Of a stretch of DNA of 64,000 nt, positions 16,393 to 24,265 are shown in pieces; within the stretch, counting starts at the first letter, position 1, and each line of letters begins with the position of its first letter. The DNA comes from MAG-120531 sp038125995 (GTDB lineage Bacteria > Bacteroidota > Bacteroidia > Flavobacteriales > Flavobacteriaceae). Both the position numbers and the translations under genes were made by a program. The notes under the pieces are model-generated. The model was not told where the DNA came from and searched no databases. It was given only the letters and a program-made list of their open reading frames with translations. The stretch is taken from assembly GCA_038125995.1 (NCBI GenBank), contig JAYPEX010000005.1, forward strand, positions 62,001-126,000, read 5' to 3'.

Positions 16393-18462
16393 TTAGTTGA
16401 AACTGCCCTGTGTAATGGTAGGGTTGATCTTGAGTTCTTCCACTTTAAATTCTAATTCTTGTGGTCCCATTTGTTGAGTAAAGATGAAGGGGAACTGAAT
16501 TCCTTCTCGATCTTGATAGTCACTAAATTTAATGGTTGTTTCCATTGTTTGCCCATTCATTTCTACAGTAGTGCTCTCCATGATTTTCAAACCAGATTTG
16601 ATGTCATAAAAAGCGAATTGACCTTCAGCGACACCGATTTTATAGGCCTTTTGATCTCCAATTTGTTCAATAGATTCTATTTTGAGTTGATCTAAATCGA
16701 GCTTTAGTTCTTTAAAAAGCTGGGCTTCTTGAATGACCTTGTCAATTTGATCTTCAGGGATCGGCATTTTTTGTCCTCTTAGGGTCATATAGCCACTATC
16801 TCCATTAAAGACTTGTTCGCTCATCACATTCCCCATCATCGAAAGTGATTGTTTGTACTGCTGATCAGAGGTTTTTAATACAGAAAATTCAAGAGTCATC
16901 CCCTGCATTTCTGCTTTGGCTATATAGGAAATTGCTTCGATCGTCTCTAAAAGTGTTCTGCCTCCAATTGCTTCGAGATAGGTGTTGATCACATTTTTGG
17001 CATTAACACCATCGGGAAGTTCTAATTCAAAGCTAGGACGCGGTACTGCTTTTGCTGTTTTACTAAAATAATTAACTGGAATTTGACGTCCTTTAAAGCT
17101 TATATTCTCTAAGGGTTCTAAAACTTCTTGACCTTTTCCAGCTACATAGACCTGTGTCGAATTGATGTTGAGATACTTTTTCGCAGCGGCTAATACATCT
17201 TTAGAATCTACGGATTCGAGACGACTCAAATAGTTTTCATAGAAATCATCAGGAAGATTTTCGGTAGCGATATTTAAGGCGTAACGAGCTATGGTTTCTG
17301 GTTTTTCAATATCCATAATAAAGGAGCCGATATAGTTGGCTTTGGCGTCTGCTAATTCTTTATCGCTCACCAGTTCATTTTGAATGCGATCTACTTCTTC
17401 TAAGAGCTGAACTACAGCAGAGTCGGTTACGGCGTTTCGAACAGAGGCGTAGGCTCTAAAACGAGCCTTGTCGTATTTGTCATTGCTCAAAGAAGCGTAA
17501 GAACCATAGGTGTAAGCCTTGTCCTCTCTAAGGTTTAAAAATAGTCGAGCAGAAGAACCTCCTCCTAAAATTTTATTTGCTAAAAGAGCATCTAAATAAT
17601 CGTCATCACTCATCTTTAAATCTACTAAGGACTGCACTGCAACTACTGATTGTTTTGCGTTAGGCATGTCTACAAAATTGATCGCTACCTCATCTGAGGT
17701 TTTCGCTCTTGCTTGGTAGGAATCCATTGGATCTGCTTTTTTCCATTTTCCAAATAGGTTTTTCGCTAATTTTTTGGCCTCTTTAAGTTCTATATCACCT
17801 ATGATGACCAGATAAGCATTATTTGGTACAAAATGTTCTTTGTAAAATTTGGTTACGTCATCTATAGTGATTCCTTCAATAGTTTCAGGAGTTTCAAATT
17901 CACCATAGGGATGATCCTTTCCATAGGCAACCGCTCTTTGAATACGAGAAGCAATAGCCTCTACGCTTTTTTCATTGGATTTTAGACCGGTTATGATTTT
18001 CTCTTTTTCTTTTTCGAATTCCGCTGTATCAAAAGAAGGGTTTAAGGCACCTTCTGCCATGAGTTCCATGATTCTTGGATATACCTTAGACAGGGATTGA
18101 CCATAAGCAGAAAGGGCCCCAAAATTTAATTGAGCTCCCAGAAAATCAACCTCTTCGATGAAGTCGTCTTTAGAAATGGAAGCAGAACCTTTTCCTAGCA
18201 TGGCGGATAAAAGGCTACTGGTTCCTGCCTTATCACCCTCAAGTATTGGAGGAGTATCGATGCTGAGTTGAATGGATACTCTTGGGAGTTTGTGATTTTC
18301 AACGATCAATACCTGAAGGCCATTTTTGAGTTTAAATTGTTCAGGTTTTTTCAATTGAATACTTGGCATAGGTTCAGCCTGAGGAATTTCAGATCGATTG
18401 ATCTGTGCGCTCGATGGGAAAACAAACCCCAATACAAATGCTATTAGTAGTAACTTTTTCAT
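16393..18462 (-). CDS. M16 family protein without the zinc motif, with LolA-like C-terminal domain
   Basis: A 689-residue exported protein (signal MKKLLLIAFVLGFVFPSSA). Two M16 domains fill about 25-460. The HxxEH zinc motif is missing (the site reads SSLLSAMLGKGSA), but the Arg/Tyr pair of the second domain is kept (LREDKAYTYGSY). The last 225 residues resemble LolA-like or outer-membrane lipoprotein-sorting domains (INTYLEAIGGRTLLETIEAI). It follows its M16 partner after 1 base. I infer that it is the non-catalytic half of a heterodimeric periplasmic peptidase. Confidence 0.85.
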   Translation of the reverse strand: MKKLLLIAFVLGFVFPSSAQINRSEIPQAEPMPSIQLKKPEQFKLKNGLQVLIVENHKLPRVSIQLSIDTPPILEGDKAGTSSLLSAMLGKGSASISKDDFIEEVDFLGAQLNFGALSAYGQSLSKVYPRIMELMAEGALNPSFDTAEFEKEKEKIITGLKSNEKSVEAIASRIQRAVAYGKDHPYGEFETPETIEGITIDDVTKFYKEHFVPNNAYLVIIGDIELKEAKKLAKNLFGKWKKADPMDSYQARAKTSDEVAINFVDMPNAKQSVVAVQSLVDLKMSDDDYLDALLANKILGGGSSARLFLNLREDKAYTYGSYASLSNDKYDKARFRAYASVRNAVTDSAVVQLLEEVDRIQNELVSDKELADAKANYIGSFIMDIEKPETIARYALNIATENLPDDFYENYLSRLESVDSKDVLAAAKKYLNINSTQVYVAGKGQEVLEPLENISFKGRQIPVNYFSKTAKAVPRPSFELELPDGVNAKNVINTYLEAIGGRTLLETIEAISYIAKAEMQGMTLEFSVLKTSDQQYKQSLSMMGNVMSEQVFNGDSGYMTLRGQKMPIPEDQIDKVIQEAQLFKELKLDLDQLKIESIEQIGDQKAYKIGVAEGQFAFYDIKSGLKIMESTTVEMNGQTMETTIKFSDYQDREGIQFPFIFTQQMGPQELEFKVEELKINPTITQGSFN

Positions 18463-18463
18463 A

Positions 18464-19783
18464 TTATTCAGTTTTAGATGGGGTTGGTAAATAATCGATC
18501 ACAACTCTTTGGTTGTCATTGAGGTATTTATTTGCTACTGCTTTCATCTCCTCTCTTGTGATCGAGCGGTAGATATTAATCTGATCATTGATTAAATTGG
18601 AGTCCCCATACAATAAATAATACCGTGCAAGAGAATTTGCGATTCCCTCGACACTTGAATTGGCATTGACAAAATTGTTTTCAAAAATATTGAGTAGTTT
18701 TTGGTGATCGCGCTCTGAAATGAGTTCTGATCTCAACGTTTCAACTTCACTGCTAATTTCATCAACCAATACATCTAACGAAGTATCACCTACTGGTAGC
18801 GAATAGATGACGTACATTCCATAGTCCATATAGCCGATGTTAAAGGCTCCAACCTCTAAGGCTTGTTTGTTTTCGTCAACCATTTTTTTATAGAGTTTAG
18901 AGCTCTTGCCACCACTCAAATAGGTAGAAATCATATCGAGCACATAGGCGTCGCGCTCAGCAAAACCAGGAGTTCTGTAGGCAGTGATCATCGCAGGTAT
19001 TTGAATATTGTCATCAGTGGTGGATGTTCTAATTTCTTCAACAATCGGTTTTTCCTGTGGAAAATTTCGCTCTACTTTTGGCCCTGAAGGAATAGGAGCG
19101 AAGTACTCCTTAATTTTATTCTTAATCACATCGATGTCAATGTCACCAGCGACAACTAATACAGCATTATTAGGGTGGTAGTACTTGTTTTTATATGCGA
19201 TAAACTCTTCTAAAGTAGCCGCATCTAAGTCCTCCATATAGCCGATATTGGGGTCCTTATAAGGGTGAACTTTAAAGAGATTCGACTCTACAGTTGTCAA
19301 AAACTTTCCATAGGGAGCATTGTCAACTCTGAGTCTCTTCTCTTCTTTGACCACTTCATTTTGAGTATCCACACCTATCTTATCGATCACAGGATGCAAC
19401 ATACGCTCCGATTCCAACCACAGACCTAATTCGACTTGATTTGATGGAAGTACCTCGTAATAATAGGTTCGATCTTGAGAAGTGTTGGCATTGAGCCTTC
19501 CTCCTCTAGAGGAAACGATATTCATAAATTCTCCTCTTTCGATGTTTTCGGTGCCTTCAAAAAGAAGGTGTTCAAAAAAGTGAGCAAATCCTGTTCGACC
19601 TTCTGTTCGATCCTTACCTCCAACATTGTACATGACTGAAGTTGTCACAAGCGGAGCTGTTTGATCTTGATGTAAGATGACATGGAGTCCATTGTCGAGA
19701 TTGTATTCTTCGAAGCTTACTTGCTGTGCGATCACAGGGCTGAAAACCAAAGAAAAAATTGACAATTTTAATAGTTGACGCAT
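18464..19783 (-). CDS. M16 zinc peptidase, catalytic subunit
   Basis: A 439-residue exported peptidase (signal MRQLLKLSIFSLVFSPVIA). The zinc-binding HFFEH is at 68-72 with the distal Glu at 148 (NEVVKEEKRL), as in pitrilysin-type M16 enzymes. The second domain has no clear Arg/Tyr pair (KKMVDENKQALEVG in its place). This is the complement of the protein encoded downstream, whose stop-start spacing is 1 base. The substrate is likely short peptides in the periplasm. Confidence 0.9.
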   Translation of the reverse strand: MRQLLKLSIFSLVFSPVIAQQVSFEEYNLDNGLHVILHQDQTAPLVTTSVMYNVGGKDRTEGRTGFAHFFEHLLFEGTENIERGEFMNIVSSRGGRLNANTSQDRTYYYEVLPSNQVELGLWLESERMLHPVIDKIGVDTQNEVVKEEKRLRVDNAPYGKFLTTVESNLFKVHPYKDPNIGYMEDLDAATLEEFIAYKNKYYHPNNAVLVVAGDIDIDVIKNKIKEYFAPIPSGPKVERNFPQEKPIVEEIRTSTTDDNIQIPAMITAYRTPGFAERDAYVLDMISTYLSGGKSSKLYKKMVDENKQALEVGAFNIGYMDYGMYVIYSLPVGDTSLDVLVDEISSEVETLRSELISERDHQKLLNIFENNFVNANSSVEGIANSLARYYLLYGDSNLINDQINIYRSITREEMKAVANKYLNDNQRVVIDYLPTPSKTE

Positions 19784-19837
19784 GATTTTTAAGTTTGATA
19801 ATTGAAATATGAAATTAGTTTATATCAATGGAATTAA

Positions 19838-19845
19838 CAAATTTA
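19838..19845 (-). promoter_or_regulatory. Candidate -7 element of the M16 operon
   Basis: CAAATTTA on the plus strand reads TAAATTTG on the minus strand, a TAnnTTTG match 55 bases before the first M16 gene. No clear -33 box was seen. Confidence 0.4.
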
Positions 19846-19928
19846 CATGTTTAAGGGTAAGATTTTGAAATGAAGCAGTATAGCCTGGATTTTTTGATAA
19901 AAAACTTTATTGTTTTCTAAAAAGGAGC

Positions 19929-19936
19929 TATATTTG
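19929..19936 (+). promoter_or_regulatory. -7 element of the rplU-rpmA promoter
   Basis: TATATTTG, an exact TAnnTTTG match, lies 50 bases before rplU. A TTG at 19910-19912 could be the -33 box, at a slightly short spacing of 16 bases. Confidence 0.65.
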
Positions 19937-19986
19937 CACCCGCCTTAATAAAAAAGGTTGAATTAATTTATCATAATCATTAAGCT

Positions 19987-20490
19987 ATGTACGCAATTGT
20001 AGAGATAGCAGGGCAGCAATTTAAAGTTGCAAAAGACCAAAAAGTTTTCGTTCATCGTTTGGACGCAGAAGAAGGTTCGAAATTAAATTTCGATAACGTT
20101 CTTTTGTTAGACGATAACAAGAACGTAACTATTGGCGCCCCGGCTATAAACGGAGCTTCTGTTGAAGCAAAAGTTTTAAAGCACCTTAAAGGTGATAAGG
20201 TAATCGTTTTCAAAAAGAAAAGACGTAAAGGATACCGCAAGAAAAACGGTCACAGACAATACTTGACTGAGATCTTAATCGAAGGTATTGCTGCTTCTGG
20301 TTCAAAACCAGTTGCTAAGAAAGAAGCTGCAAAAGCTGAGGCAAAACCAGCTGCACCTAAGAAAGCTGAAGCTGCTTCTGAAGATTTAAGCTCAAAGACT
20401 GTTGCTGAATTGAAAGATTTAGCGAAGGCTAAAGGAATTGAAGGAATTTCTTCAATGAAAAAAGCAGATTTAATCGCTGCATTAAGTTAA
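19987..20490 (+). CDS. rplU: 50S ribosomal protein L21 with C-terminal SAP/Rho-N-like tail
   Basis: The first 101 residues are a standard bL21 (MYAIVEIAGQQFKV at the front, KKRRKGYRKKNGHRQYLTEI near the end). A Lys/Ala/Pro linker (102-131) and a helix-turn-helix domain (about 134-167; LSSKTVAELKDLAKAKGIEG, SSMKKADLIAAL) follow, which resemble SAP or Rho N-terminal nucleic-acid-binding domains. The usual length is about 103, so the tail is an addition. rpmA follows after 18 bases. Confidence 0.93.
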   Translation: MYAIVEIAGQQFKVAKDQKVFVHRLDAEEGSKLNFDNVLLLDDNKNVTIGAPAINGASVEAKVLKHLKGDKVIVFKKKRRKGYRKKNGHRQYLTEILIEGIAASGSKPVAKKEAAKAEAKPAAPKKAEAASEDLSSKTVAELKDLAKAKGIEGISSMKKADLIAALS

Positions 20491-20508
20491 CCGATAAAAA
20501 GTTAAAAA

Positions 20509-20769
20509 ATGGCACATAAAAAAGGAGTTGGTAGTTCGAAGAACGGTAGAGAATCAGAATCAAAACGATTAGGAGTTAAGATTTTTGGTGGACAAGCTGC
20601 AATCGCAGGTAATATCATTGTTAGACAACGTGGTACTCAACACAATCCAGGTGAGAATGTATATTTAGGAAAAGACCATACCTTACACGCTAAAGTTGAC
20701 GGTTTGGTTAAGTTCCAAAAGAAAGCGAACGGAAAATCTTATGTTTCTATTGAGCCTTTTGAGGTTTAA
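20509..20769 (+). CDS. rpmA: 50S ribosomal protein L27
   Basis: An 86-residue bL27. It starts MAHKKGVGSSKNGRESESKR and has GGQAAIAGNIIVRQRGTQ, both standard. There is no cleavable N-terminal extension as in Firmicutes. It is the second gene of the rplU-rpmA pair and is followed by a strong terminator. Confidence 0.97.
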   Translation: MAHKKGVGSSKNGRESESKRLGVKIFGGQAAIAGNIIVRQRGTQHNPGENVYLGKDHTLHAKVDGLVKFQKKANGKSYVSIEPFEV

Positions 20770-20796
20770 TTAGAAAATGAGACCTTAACAATATAA

Positions 20797-20824
20797 AGCC
20801 TCCCCAATGGGAGGTTTTTTTTAT
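20797..20824 (+). terminator. Terminator of rplU-rpmA
   Basis: CCTCCC and GGGAGG pair around CAAT, flanked by A on the left and a run of eight T on the right. Confidence 0.88.
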
Positions 20825-20861
20825 CTTTTGATTTGTTATAAAACGTTATCCTTGAAACAAG

Positions 20862-20885
20862 AAAGCCTTCCATAGGGAAGGCTTT
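20862..20885. terminator. Bidirectional terminator, mainly for ahcY
   Basis: AAAGCCTTCC and GGAAGGCTTT form a perfect 10-bp stem around a 4-base loop. It sits between the converging rpmA and ahcY and can work in both directions. Confidence 0.8.
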
Positions 20886-20909
20886 TGTATTAAAATATAC
20901 GCTACTAGA

Positions 20910-22226
20910 TTAGTATCTATAGTATTCTGGTTTAAAAGGTCCTTTTTGAGGTACTCCTATATAATCAGCTTGGTCTTGCTTGAGCTTGGTCAGCTCAGCC
21001 CCTAAGCGCTCTAAGTGAAGAGCTGCTACTTTTTCATCTAAGTGTTTGGGTAGCATGTAAACCTGATTCTCATAAGCATCTGCATTGGTCCAAAGCTCGA
21101 TTTGAGCAAGCGTTTGATTGGTGAACGAGTTACTCATCACAAAAGATGGGTGACCAGTTGCACAACCGAGGTTGACAAGTCTTCCTTCAGCGAGGACGAT
21201 GATGTCTTTACCATTGAGGGTGTATTTATCAACTTGAGGTTTGATTTCAACTTTTGAAGCCCCGTGATTTTTGTTGAGCCAAGCCATATCGATCTCATTG
21301 TCGAAGTGCCCGATATTACATACGATGGCTTTGTCTTTAAATGCCTCAAAGTGCTCACTTCTAACGATGTCTTTGTTTCCAGTGGTAGTAATCACAATAT
21401 CAGCCTTAGAAGCAACAGTCTCTAAGGTTTTTACTTCAAATCCATCCATGAGTGCTTGAAGTGCACAAATAGGATCGACTTCAGTAACGGTAACAATAGA
21501 ACCCGCACCTCTAAACGAAGCAGCAGTTCCTTTACCGACATCACCATAACCACAAACAACGACTTGTTTACCAGCAAGCATCACATCAGTTGCTCTTCGA
21601 ATCGCATCTACTGCCGATTCTCTACAGCCGTATTTATTGTCAAATTTCGATTTAGTCACCGAGTCATTAACGTTAATCGCTGGCATTGGAAGGGTTCCGT
21701 TTTTAACTCTTTCGTAGAGACGGTGAACTCCGGTTGTAGTTTCTTCAGAAAGACCATTGATGCCTGAGGCGAGTTCTGGGTATTTATCTAAAACCATATT
21801 GGTTAAATCCCCGCCATCGTCTAAGATCATATTAAGGGGTTTGCGATCTTCTCCAAAGAAGAGCGTTTGTTCGATACACCAGTCAAATTCTTCTTCATTC
21901 ATTCCTTTCCAAGCGTATACTGGAATCCCTGCAGCTGCGATAGCCGCAGCAGCGTGATCTTGAGTGGAGAAAATATTACAAGAAGACCAAGTCACTTCAG
22001 CACCAAGTGTTACTAAGGTCTCAATAAGAACCGCTGTCTGTATGGTCATGTGCAAACATCCAGCTATACGCGCTCCTTTAAGTGGTTGTTGTGCTCCATA
22101 TTCTGCTCTTAATGCCATTAATCCTGGCATTTCAGCTTCCGCTAGTTCAATTTCTTTTCTACCCCAGTCTGCTAAAGAACTGTCTTTAACTTTAAAGGGA
22201 ACGTAAGGTATTGTCGATGTACTCAT
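20910..22226 (-). CDS. ahcY: Adenosylhomocysteinase
   Basis: A 438-residue cytosolic enzyme that splits S-adenosylhomocysteine into adenosine and homocysteine with bound NAD, which removes the by-product of methylation. The NAD-binding VVCGYGDVGKGTAASFRG is near 225, the substrate stretch LHMTIQTAVLIETL near 57, and the end KPEYYRY is the family's typical C-terminus. It has its own -7 element and a terminator, so it is a single-gene unit. Confidence 0.97.
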   Translation of the reverse strand: MSTSTIPYVPFKVKDSSLADWGRKEIELAEAEMPGLMALRAEYGAQQPLKGARIAGCLHMTIQTAVLIETLVTLGAEVTWSSCNIFSTQDHAAAAIAAAGIPVYAWKGMNEEEFDWCIEQTLFFGEDRKPLNMILDDGGDLTNMVLDKYPELASGINGLSEETTTGVHRLYERVKNGTLPMPAINVNDSVTKSKFDNKYGCRESAVDAIRRATDVMLAGKQVVVCGYGDVGKGTAASFRGAGSIVTVTEVDPICALQALMDGFEVKTLETVASKADIVITTTGNKDIVRSEHFEAFKDKAIVCNIGHFDNEIDMAWLNKNHGASKVEIKPQVDKYTLNGKDIIVLAEGRLVNLGCATGHPSFVMSNSFTNQTLAQIELWTNADAYENQVYMLPKHLDEKVAALHLERLGAELTKLKQDQADYIGVPQKGPFKPEYYRY

Positions 22227-22267
22227 AACTTTTGATTACTTTCGTAGTATAGCTTTAAATTAGACCG

Positions 22268-22275
22268 CAAAGATA
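22268..22275 (-). promoter_or_regulatory. -7 element of the ahcY promoter
   Basis: CAAAGATA on the plus strand reads TATCTTTG on the minus strand, an exact TAnnTTTG match 42 bases before ahcY. Confidence 0.6.
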
Positions 22276-22293
22276 CAAAACAGAATTCGAATT

Positions 22294-22923
22294 ATGCCAC
22301 TTTACAAATCCATACATTATGATGAGAATACTAGAGTGCACCTTTGGAAACTCACCGAAACTGAAGAAGAGCTTTATCAGGGAATCACCCTTAAGCCTTC
22401 GAGTGTCAAAAGGATCGATTCAATGAAATCTGAAATGCATCGAAAAGGGTATTTGAGTATTCGTCACTTGCTTAAAATTGAGGAGTTATCGGATGATGAT
22501 CTCTATTATGACGATATGGGTAAACCCCATTTAGAAAACGAACACTATATTTCCATTACCCACTCCTTTGAATTTACAGCCATTATTGTGAGTTCCAATA
22601 GGGCTGTGGGGATTGATGTTGAAAAACAACGTTCCAAAATAGTTAAGATCGCTCACAAGTTTTCGACTTATCCAATAGCGGAACATCAGCGAAATGATGC
22701 TGAAATCATTTCGAAACTCACCTGTATATGGGGAGCAAAGGAATCTATTTATAAGATTTATCCCAAACCAGGTTTGAGCTTTTTACAACATATCGACATC
22801 GATGATTTTCAACTTGTAGATGAAAAGACTACAGGTCATATTCACTTTAACAATGCCAGGGTGTATTTCGATGTCTATTTTGAACCTATTGAAAATTATT
22901 GCTTGGTATACGCATTAGCCTAA
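22294..22923 (+). CDS. 4'-phosphopantetheinyl transferase superfamily protein
   Basis: A 209-residue enzyme of the Sfp/AcpT superfamily, which moves phosphopantetheine from CoA to a carrier protein. The three signature regions are present: PHLENEHYISITHSFE near 82, GIDVEKQRSK near 108 (metal-binding Asp and Glu) and WGAKESIYKIY near 148. No polyketide or peptide synthetase is in the window, so the target is probably an acyl carrier protein. pnuC follows after 3 bases. Confidence 0.88.
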   Translation: MPLYKSIHYDENTRVHLWKLTETEEELYQGITLKPSSVKRIDSMKSEMHRKGYLSIRHLLKIEELSDDDLYYDDMGKPHLENEHYISITHSFEFTAIIVSSNRAVGIDVEKQRSKIVKIAHKFSTYPIAEHQRNDAEIISKLTCIWGAKESIYKIYPKPGLSFLQHIDIDDFQLVDEKTTGHIHFNNARVYFDVYFEPIENYCLVYALA

Positions 22924-22926
22924 CTC

Positions 22927-23562
22927 ATGGAAGAACAATCAATTTGGTATCTGATATTTGAACCCTATTATTCAATGGACATTCATCTAATTGTCCTTGA
23001 AATGATCGCTGTGTTCTTTGGTTTTTTTAGTGTTTGGTATGCTAAAAAAGAACATATTTGGGTGTTCCCAACGGGGATCATAAGTACTGCTCTCTTTGTC
23101 TACATTCTATGGGTTTATTCACTTCTTGGCGATATGTTGATCAATGCTTATTACACTGCTTTAAGTGTGTATGGTTGGTGGGTATGGACAAGAACGGATG
23201 ATTTAAACAATGTTGTCTCCATCTCTAGAACCAGTTCAAAAGAAAAGAGAAATTCAGTCGTCTTCTTTTTGATCACGGTACTCTTTGTGATTCTAGTATA
23301 CCGTTACTTTGATAAATTCACTTCTTGGACTGCTTATATCGATACCATAACCACCGCTGTATTTTTTGTTGGAATGTGGTTAATGGCAAAGAAAAAAATT
23401 GAAAACTGGACCTTTTGGATTGTTGGGGATTTGATATCGATTCCCCTTTATTGGTATAAAGGCCTTATATTTACTTCGTTTCAATATTTAATCTTTACAG
23501 TAATTGCCCTTATGGGCTATATGGAATGGAAAAGACGCTTAGACAACAGCCTTCAACAGTAG
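22927..23562 (+). CDS. pnuC: PnuC family vitamin transporter
   Basis: A 211-residue inner-membrane protein with about seven helices and PnuC signatures (FFGFFSVWYAKKEHIWVFPT near 35, NAYYTALSVYGWWVW near 75). PnuC proteins move nicotinamide riboside by facilitated diffusion; the related PnuT group in Bacteroidota moves thiamine. A kinase gene overlaps its 3' end and a TPP-riboswitch-controlled receptor lies just downstream, so thiamine or a related vitamin is as likely as nicotinamide riboside. Confidence 0.87.
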   Translation: MEEQSIWYLIFEPYYSMDIHLIVLEMIAVFFGFFSVWYAKKEHIWVFPTGIISTALFVYILWVYSLLGDMLINAYYTALSVYGWWVWTRTDDLNNVVSISRTSSKEKRNSVVFFLITVLFVILVYRYFDKFTSWTAYIDTITTAVFFVGMWLMAKKKIENWTFWIVGDLISIPLYWYKGLIFTSFQYLIFTVIALMGYMEWKRRLDNSLQQ

Positions 23563-24110
23563 TAAAAGTAGCTTTATTTGGCCCTGAATCTACAGGTAAA
23601 ACAACACTTTCAGAACATTTAGCACGCTTTTATAATTCGGTTTGGTGCCCAGAATACGCCCGAGAATACCTTCAAAAAAAGTGGAATAACGAGCGTAAAG
23701 TTTGTGAAGAAAAAGATATGTTACCCATTGCTTATGGTCAGATTGAAACAGAAAATGAACTCGCTCAAAAAGCTACGGACGTTCTTATTTGCGATACGGA
23801 TCTCTTAGAGACCATGGTGTACTACGAGCTTTATTACAATACTTGTGATCCGCTGATTAAAGAAGCTGCACTAGCTAATTCCTACGACATGTATTTTTTA
23901 ACCTATATCGATGTGCCTTGGGAATACGATGACTTAAGAGATCGTCCTGACCAAAGAAAGGAACTTTTTGAGCTTTTTAAAAATACCTTGGATCGATACA
24001 ATAAACCCTATATCATTCTCAAAGGAGATAAAAAGCAGCGCTTAGCTAATGCAACAAAGGTTATTGATGAACTCATTATAAAAAATAAAAAGAAGGACAA
24101 TTCAATTTAA
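23526..24110 (+). CDS. NadR-like P-loop kinase
   Basis: A 194-residue AAA/P-loop kinase related to the ribosylnicotinamide kinase domain of NadR. The Walker A is GPESTGKTT (near 19), followed by CPEYAREYL and DTDLLETMVYYELYY, all typical of that family. It lacks the NadR adenylyltransferase and DNA-binding domains. The start codon lies 37 bases inside pnuC and no later in-frame ATG exists before the P-loop, so translation is coupled. It should phosphorylate the compound brought in by PnuC and so trap it. Confidence 0.82.
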   Translation: MEKTLRQQPSTVVKVALFGPESTGKTTLSEHLARFYNSVWCPEYAREYLQKKWNNERKVCEEKDMLPIAYGQIETENELAQKATDVLICDTDLLETMVYYELYYNTCDPLIKEAALANSYDMYFLTYIDVPWEYDDLRDRPDQRKELFELFKNTLDRYNKPYIILKGDKKQRLANATKVIDELIIKNKKKDNSI

Positions 24111-24120
24111 ATTTTAATTA

Positions 24121-24128
24121 TAACTTTG
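24121..24128 (+). promoter_or_regulatory. -7 element of the riboswitch transcript
   Basis: TAACTTTG matches TAnnTTTG just after the kinase stop. Transcription should start about six bases downstream, right at the 5' edge of the TPP aptamer. Confidence 0.6.
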
Positions 24129-24131
24129 CCT

Positions 24132-24208
24132 TGTCTCAAAGGGGTGCTCTTCCAAGAGCTGAGATTATACCCAACGAACCTGGGCAGGTAATGCTGCCAA
24201 GGGAATTT
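24132..24208 (+). promoter_or_regulatory. TPP (THI-element) riboswitch
   Basis: The conserved thi-box order is present: GGGGTGCTC (24141-24149), CTGAGA (24159-24164), ACCC (24169-24172), GAACCTG (24176-24182), GGTAATG (24187-24193) and AAGGGAA. P2 (GGGT with ACCC), P3 (GCTC with GAGC) and the P4/P5 arm (GGCAG with CTGCC) can be drawn. It should lower expression of the downstream receptor when thiamine pyrophosphate is plentiful. Confidence 0.93.
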
Positions 24209-24235
24209 TTAACTATTTTTTTAACCTGAATAATG

Positions 24236-24265
24236 ACCCCTTTTATTCGTAATTTTTATACGAAT
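24236..24265 (+). promoter_or_regulatory. Likely expression platform of the TPP riboswitch
   Basis: ACCCCTTT (24236-24243) is an exact complement of AAAGGGGT (24138-24145) at the base of the aptamer. Directly after it, ATTCGTA (24245-24251) and TACGAAT (24259-24265) form a 7-bp hairpin that includes the first two bases of the receptor's ATG. This points to translational control. The model is inferred from complementarity only. Confidence 0.5.

Noticed and set aside
21456..22206. Several rightward ORFs opposite ahcY
   Set aside because: They lie fully inside the well-conserved ahcY frame on the other strand; composition is that of an antisense frame.
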